A program made the translations under genes and the position numbers. From Diatrype stigma (lineage: Eukaryota > Ascomycota > Sordariomycetes > Xylariales > Diatrypaceae), in contig JAKJXP020000017.1 in assembly GCA_022225965.2 (NCBI GenBank), forward strand, positions 434,001 to 498,000: a stretch of 64,000 nt of DNA, written 5' to 3'. Below are positions 58,778 through 64,000 of this stretch, piece after piece. Every line of letters starts with the position of its first letter. Position 1 is the first letter of the stretch. A model generated the notes under the pieces. It had not been told where the DNA came from. It saw only the letters and a program-made list of their open reading frames with translations, and did not search any database.

Positions 58778-59239
58778 AGGAGTCACACTGTTGTTGAATA
58801 AGTTGCAAATAAAATACACTACCTAGCATAGTTACCGAATAAACAGTGAATCAGTGAGCTTGCCGGTAACTATGTGGTGGTGGCTTGGCGGTCGCCGTCG
58901 CAACCGGCCGTGAATCATAGCCATGATCAATCGAACCAAAGCCATCACAGCCCTGGAGGACAGTGAGCGAGGGGAACGACCAATGCCCTTCCACTGGGGA
59001 GGTTTTGTTGGTCAATGGTTGCACGCAGAGGGTGTTGATGCAGTGCGGCAATACCCAATTGGGCATTCGTTAGTGAAACATTACGCCGGAGCGGCGCGCG
59101 CGTGTTTACGTTTACCTCCATGTTGGCTTGAGCCTCCTCTCCTGTTCCAAGGTTCAGGTTGTATGCAGGATGGATGGATGCTAATCATGTTATGCATGTC
59201 CATCCATGTCTCCAGTCCATTACCTGCAGGTGGGTAGGT

Positions 59240-59336
59240 CTGGCTGTCTGGCTGTCTGGCTGTCCATGTATGTCCATGTATGTCCATGTATGTCCATTCC
59301 ATGTTCCATGTCGGTGTCGGTGTCGGTGTCGGTGTC
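59240..59336. repeat. Three adjacent tandem arrays: TGGCTGTC, TGTCCATGTA and GGTGTC
   Basis: An octamer repeated three times (59240-59263), a decamer repeated just over three times (59261-59294) and a hexamer repeated four to five times (59309-59336) follow each other closely. Confidence 0.85.
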
Positions 59337-59976
59337 TCCCATTCCCAGCCCAGGTGCAGGCGCAGGTGCAGCCCAGGTCGAGGCAGGTGCAGGTCAATAC
59401 ATAAGCTATAGGTGCTGTAAGAGGTCAGTCAAGTCAGGAGGCCCCGGCCCCACCGCACCGCACCGTGAGATCTGATCTCTCTCGGCTTATTATTTATTAA
59501 AAGCACCGCCCCCAGAACACCTGCACCCTCAACCTTGTTCAGCTTGGCCTCTTCCCTCGTATCCAACCTTGAAAGTGATAAACTCTCTCACTTTCCCGGA
59601 TTTCCCTAAACGAGACCCTGCTATCGCCTCCGCTGAAATACTACATACGTAACTCGACTCAACTGTGGGCAGGACCCTTCGTGTTGAAACTACTTATTAT
59701 AAACCAACATATAGCTCTTGCCCTTCTCTTCTTCTACTTCGCCCGGCATCGCTCTGTGTCGTGTGGTCTGTTGTCTGTTCTGTATAGGTTCCAGGTTGTC
59801 TGCGCAGGTGGTGTCAACTATTGAATTGGGTGAGGATCCGTGAGAAGCGCCCCGCGTGGCTATAGCTGTGGGAGATTAGCACTACAGAGTGCGGCCAATT
59901 TTACGAGTCCCGCACATCGTCGCCCCGGTTGCGAAATCTAAGTAGACGTCACTACAAAGCACCCGGCAACTCGAAT

Positions 59977-61370
59977 ATGACCTCAGGTCTAGATATTGAA
60001 TCGTTGCTAAGGGATGGTTATTATCAGAACACTCGGGCGAGGAGCCCGAATCCAGATGCGTAAGTCACTCTTCTTTATGAGCCATGTCCACCACGACCAC
60101 CCCCACCCCCACTCACTGTTACAGGTGAGATATCTTACAGATAGGTATACGCTCTCGAATCAGCGAGGATGTCACTTACTAAACACTAACGATCCAAGTA
60201 GCTTCAGTCCACGTTCCTCTATACAAACTCCCTCATATACCGACCCCCGCGCCCCGAGGAGGTGGTTGCCTGTGGATCTGCCAAGAAGGCCACACCGGCC
60301 GCCACCACCCCCGAGCGTCGAGGACGAGGTCGAGGCGCTCGCGAAAGAGCTCGGCTCTCTCGTCTCGGTCGTGTCCGACGAGGAGCCCTCGAACCGAGGG
60401 GAGGTTGAACAGAACCCCATCCTGCTCCCGGTGCACGAGCACAATCCCGAGCGACGGTTCGTGATAGTGCCAAACTCGTCTGAGCCATCATCATCAGACG
60501 ACTCCTCCGCGGGGACGGGAGAGCGGCAGCAGCTCCCATCCCGACGGCAGCGGGCCGGGTCGAGGTCGAGGGAGCCGACCCAGCCCGAGACTTACGAGGC
60601 AAACACAGGCCGCAAGTACGATATCCACGCTGCTGCTTCATCCTCGGACGGTGTGAACACCAACACCAACGCCCGAGAGCCGCCACCAGATAAGGCGCAA
60701 GATGTGCGACCATCGACGCGCGACAGGCGCCGTAGCAAGTTGGACGATTTGCCCGCTATCGTGACGGATACCTACGGCACCGACGACCGCCATCACCCGC
60801 GATCGCCGCGGGACTCGAGAAAAGTCAGGTCCGCGACGGGTCTGGAACAAACCGGCGATGACTATTTCTCGCCTAAGGAGAGCGGCAGCGCGCGGCGATC
60901 GCAAGCCGACGCCCTGCTATCGCCAAATGTGATCAAGCACTCCACCCGAGGCAAGGACCGAGCTTACTACGACGGCGGTGGATCCAGCCCCAATCCGCAG
61001 AGCAGCCGCCATCGTCGGCCTTCCTATTCTTCTAACGGCCAGCAGCGCAATACCTATTGCGAACCGAAAGATAACAGCAGGCATTACAAGGAAAGTAGGG
61101 AAAGTAGGCACAAATCCGCGCATTCGGCGAGTCCGACCTTCGAAAAGAGACAGTCCACGATCGATCTGCCCACCCAGACGACGAGAAGGGCGGCCGCCGC
61201 CCCGACGACCCCGAAGGAAAGCTATGACCACCGGGCGCGCCGGGACGACCCCGAGACCCATCAACACCACCCGATGAGGCTGGATCGACAGGATTCGTCG
61301 CGGTCGTCGTATCACGGTCGGCCCGAACGGCGAGAATCCTTTTCGCTCTCGCAGCGGCTGCCGTCTTATC

Positions 61371-61402
<32 letters not shown>

Positions 61403-63851
61403 AGAGACAGAGATCCGCGAGACTCTCCACCCTACGACTCCAGCGAAGACGACGCGCGGCGGCGCCGACACGGGGGAGAGGCGCGGCACCGGAGGGACGG
61501 TGGCAGGTCTGAGTACCTGGAGGCCCCCGTGGAAACGAGGTCGAAGAGCAGCAGACGCAGGGCACAGCTGCCATCGCCAGCTCCAACTCTGCGCGGATCG
61601 CAGGGCTCATTCCACGAGCACAACTATAGTAATGGCAATGGCTCTTCGCATCATCACTCTCGCAGCTCTACTTTCCCAAGAGATTCGAAATTGGGTCTAT
61701 CATCGAGCGACGAAGAGCGACCAGAACGCGAGCGGGAACGGGAACGAGAGCGGGAACGGGAACGGGAGCCGCAGCGGGACCGGGATCGGGATCGGCCGCT
61801 CTCCCGCACCTCAACTGCTCGGTCCGCCATAAGCAGCGCCGCTTCGGTTGTCATCCCGGCCGTGATCGCGGCAGCCGCGTCGGCGGCGACGACGACGAAG
61901 ACAAAGACGGACCCCGGTACACCCGCCGCCGAACACCGCTTACCCCCACTGCCCAAAACGGACTTCGTTAGGTCGGAGCGTTCTTCGACGTCGACTGTGT
62001 CATCTGGCGGCGGCGGGTCATCGAGGCAAAACCTACAGCAGCAGCAGCAGCAGCAGCCGCCGCCGAGATATGAGTCCCCGCCACCACCGCCACCGCCGCA
62101 CCGGAGCGGCACGTTCTCTAGCGTCAATACCAATGTCGATAGCAGCAACGTCGGTGTCAATAGTAGCAGCAAGAGCAGGCTGATCCCATCAGCATCCCGA
62201 CGACACGAAGACGGGGAGAAGGACGGCGGCGCCGATCTGAGACCGAGAATCAGAATGACAAGAACGAGGACTGGGACTGAGATGCGCAGCAGCGACAGGG
62301 ACATAAACAGGGGCAGGGACAGCGATAACGGCAACAGCAGCGGCAGCGACCTCCCCGACATCCCGCACTGCCCGCGAACGCGCGAGGAGGCCGGCCACGT
62401 AGACTGGCTGACGTTCCCGCGATGCGACAACTTCAACGTGTGCCCATCATGCTATGAGGGGGTGTTTGCGCGGAGCAGAGATGGGAAGCGGGGGCGGTTC
62501 GCCCATGCTCTAGTGCCGGCGCCGTTCCGACCCGCCGATCGCCCGCTCGCCTGCGACTTCGGTCGCTCCCCCTGGTACCAATTCGCCTGGCTGCGCATCC
62601 ACAAGCAGCACAACAAGCAGTCCCCCGACGATAGTGACGACGACAATGACGATGATGGCCTGGTCCTGTTCCACCTCGTCCGCGCCGTACTCGAGCGCGC
62701 CCGCGTCCAGGACCAGCTGTGCACTGGATCCCGCGAGGTCTACCGCTCCTGGTACTCAGTTCGCGATCCGGGCGCAGGTACAAGTGGTGGCAGTGGCGGC
62801 GTCGACGGCTTTACAGTCTGCTACACCTGCGCGCGCCTCGTCGAGACGATCCTGCCGAACCTAATGGGCATCTTCGTGCCGGCTACCCCTTCTAGCGGCA
62901 GTGGCAGTGGTAGCAGCGCAGAGCCATTCCTCAGCGTCTGCGCCATGCACGCCTTCCCATCAACGTCGACCTCAGGGGGAGACGAGGAGCGCGCGCCGCG
63001 CAAGCGCTTCGTCGATTACTTGTCGACATTCGAGACGGTGTCGGACGCGGCGCAGTCGCAGCGCAGCAATGGCCCGAGCCCGGACATGCTGCGCGACCTC
63101 GCCGCTCGCATCGGCGCGCTCGCCGCCCAGCCCGAGTGTCGCCGCGACGCGCCCGTTCGCGACGCCTGGTGGTACATCATGCGGTCGATTCCCGACTTCA
63201 CCGTGTGCGAAGCCTGCTTTCAGGAGGTTGTTGCGCCGGCCATACAGCAGTTGCAGCAGCCGGACGAGTACGGGAGTGATAATAATAGCAATGGCAATGG
63301 CAATGGCAATGGCAATGGACCCTCCGTCGCCGGCGACTTCCACGTCCGTCCCCAACGCCTGCCCCTCGCCGCGTGCCAGCTGTGGTCGGAGCGCATGCGC
63401 GACGTCTTTGCGAGGGCGGTGCGCCGGAGGGACTTGGGCTACCTCGAGAGTAGGGTGCGCGAGCGCAGGGCTCGCGAGCAGGAGTATTAGTAAGTGGTTA
63501 TGTTATATCTCTTTGCGATCCTTCTTCTTCTTCACACCTTTCATTTCTTTCGCGCTGCGTGTAAGGGGGTTTCTGGCTTCGAAGCCCTTCCTAACACACA
63601 GTTTCTCATAGAAAGCCTCCTCGCGAGAGACCATTGATCAGGTGTTCGTTCTTATCTTTGGCGATAATTGATTGTTGATGTAACTGGAGAAAGGAAAGAC
63701 AAAGAGAGGAAAAGAAGAGGAGTGGCTAACTTGCGATGTCATATGCAGTGCCAAGGTTGCAGCGCTCGATAGGCAGAAGTCCTACTTCAGCCCAGAGTGG
63801 ACTGCCCAGGAGGCGGATAGGCTTTTGAACGAGTGGAGGAAGTGGGAGTAA
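59977..63851 (+). CDS. Large Arg/Ser-rich protein with C-terminal CxxC domain, function unknown
   Basis: Three exons, 59977-60059, 60202-63489 and 63749-63851, join in frame to 1157 aa. The second junction reads REQEYYAKVAALDRQKSYF, turning an apparent stop at 63488 into intron. Residues 1 to about 740 are disordered: a short conserved-looking start (YYQNTRARSPNPDA), Pro-rich and Ser-rich parts, long Arg-Asp and Arg-Glu alternations (near 425 and 540), a poly-Gln run and a poly-Pro run near 640-665. From about 750 to 1090 the sequence looks folded, with Cys pairs CPSC (near 775), CYTC (near 901) and CEAC (near 1030). Each pair is followed by a similar helix, as in CARLVETILPNLMGIFVP and CFQEVVAPAIQQL. 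These may bind zinc (inference). The C-terminal exon is a helical DRQKSYFSPEWTAQEADRLLNEWRKWE. I do not recognise the family by name. Confidence 0.75.
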
Positions 63852-64000
63852 GCAGCCGAGAGACGATTGAGCCCACCACGCACGTGTTACCCCATGAATC
63901 GTTACGACTGGCATGAGAGACTGATGGATGATGGATGTACGAAAAAGATGAGAAAAGTGAGAACCGCGGTATTACGACTTTATGTATGCATCGGGAGGCA
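63852..64000. other. 3' flank of the CxxC gene
   Basis: Presumably 3' UTR; the window ends before another gene begins. Confidence 0.5.

Larger units (their letters stand above)
53426..59976. other. 6.5 kb gene-poor, microsatellite-rich region
   Basis: No confident gene between PGA2 and the large CxxC gene. Simple repeats are frequent: (CT)n, (GT)n, GGAAGAC, TGTCCATGTA and GGTGTC arrays, each listed. The part 56300-57240 has more open frames than its surroundings on both strands; one of these is listed as a weak candidate. The last kilobase is pyrimidine-rich and probably includes a long 5' leader of the downstream gene. Confidence 0.5.

Noticed and set aside
61032..62436. Long minus-strand frames of 190-260 codons
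   Set aside because: Mirror images of the Arg-Asp/Arg-Glu repeats of the plus-strand CxxC gene.
1..64000. CRISPR arrays, prokaryotic operons, phage or secondary-metabolite cluster
   Set aside because: No direct-repeat/spacer pattern, no polyketide or peptide synthetase domains and no bacterial gene organisation were seen; the gene content is ordinary fungal.

Overview
This window is nuclear DNA from a filamentous ascomycete (Pezizomycotina, most likely Sordariomycetes). The reasons are short GT-AG introns of about 50-200 nt, compact genes separated by 0.5-6.5 kb of non-coding DNA, GC-rich coding third positions, and fungal gene families: Zn2Cys6 factor, CTK1-type CDK, LOC1, HIS3, PGA2, MARVEL, CENP-S, and a kelch protein with a single membrane span. 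There is no sign of bacterial, phage or CRISPR material.

Layout from left to right: class II eIF4E (+, 1947-3120); nine-exon kelch/single-pass membrane protein (+, 5279-8366); GH105/YteR-like glycosidase (+, 9834-11207); degenerate tRNA-Ser-like sequence (-, about 11.8 kb); FSP1/AIFM2-like FAD oxidoreductase (+, 13674-14972); small two-exon protein (+, 16040-16676); seven-TM receptor-like protein with a polyQ tail (-, 18117-20377); a 6.4 kb gene-poor stretch; CTK1/CDK12-type kinase (+, 26774-30231); small secreted protein (-, 31649-32876); Zn2Cys6 transcription factor (-, 34045-37271); His/Asn-rich single-pass membrane protein (-, 40520-42268); a MITE-like element (44179-44443); LOC1 (-) divergent from HIS3 (+); MARVEL protein (-, 49408-50291); CENP-S/MHF1 (-) divergent from PGA2 (+); a 6.5 kb gene-poor, microsatellite-rich stretch; and a large Arg-rich protein with CxxC pairs (+, 59977-63851).

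The genes do not form a pathway cluster. They mix housekeeping functions (translation, RNA polymerase II CTD phosphorylation, 60S biogenesis, histidine synthesis, DNA repair/kinetochore, ER trafficking) with surface or sensing proteins (kelch/TM, 7TM, His/Asn-rich TM, MARVEL, small secreted) and one regulator. Exon joins were worked out by hand from splice consensus, reading-frame continuity and family motifs; every multi-exon model below closes in frame. The clearest non-gene find is a 265 bp element with 54 bp imperfect terminal inverted repeats. Intergenic DNA also carries an unusually high density of TACCTA/TAGGTA words. I did not find a clearly new multi-gene system.
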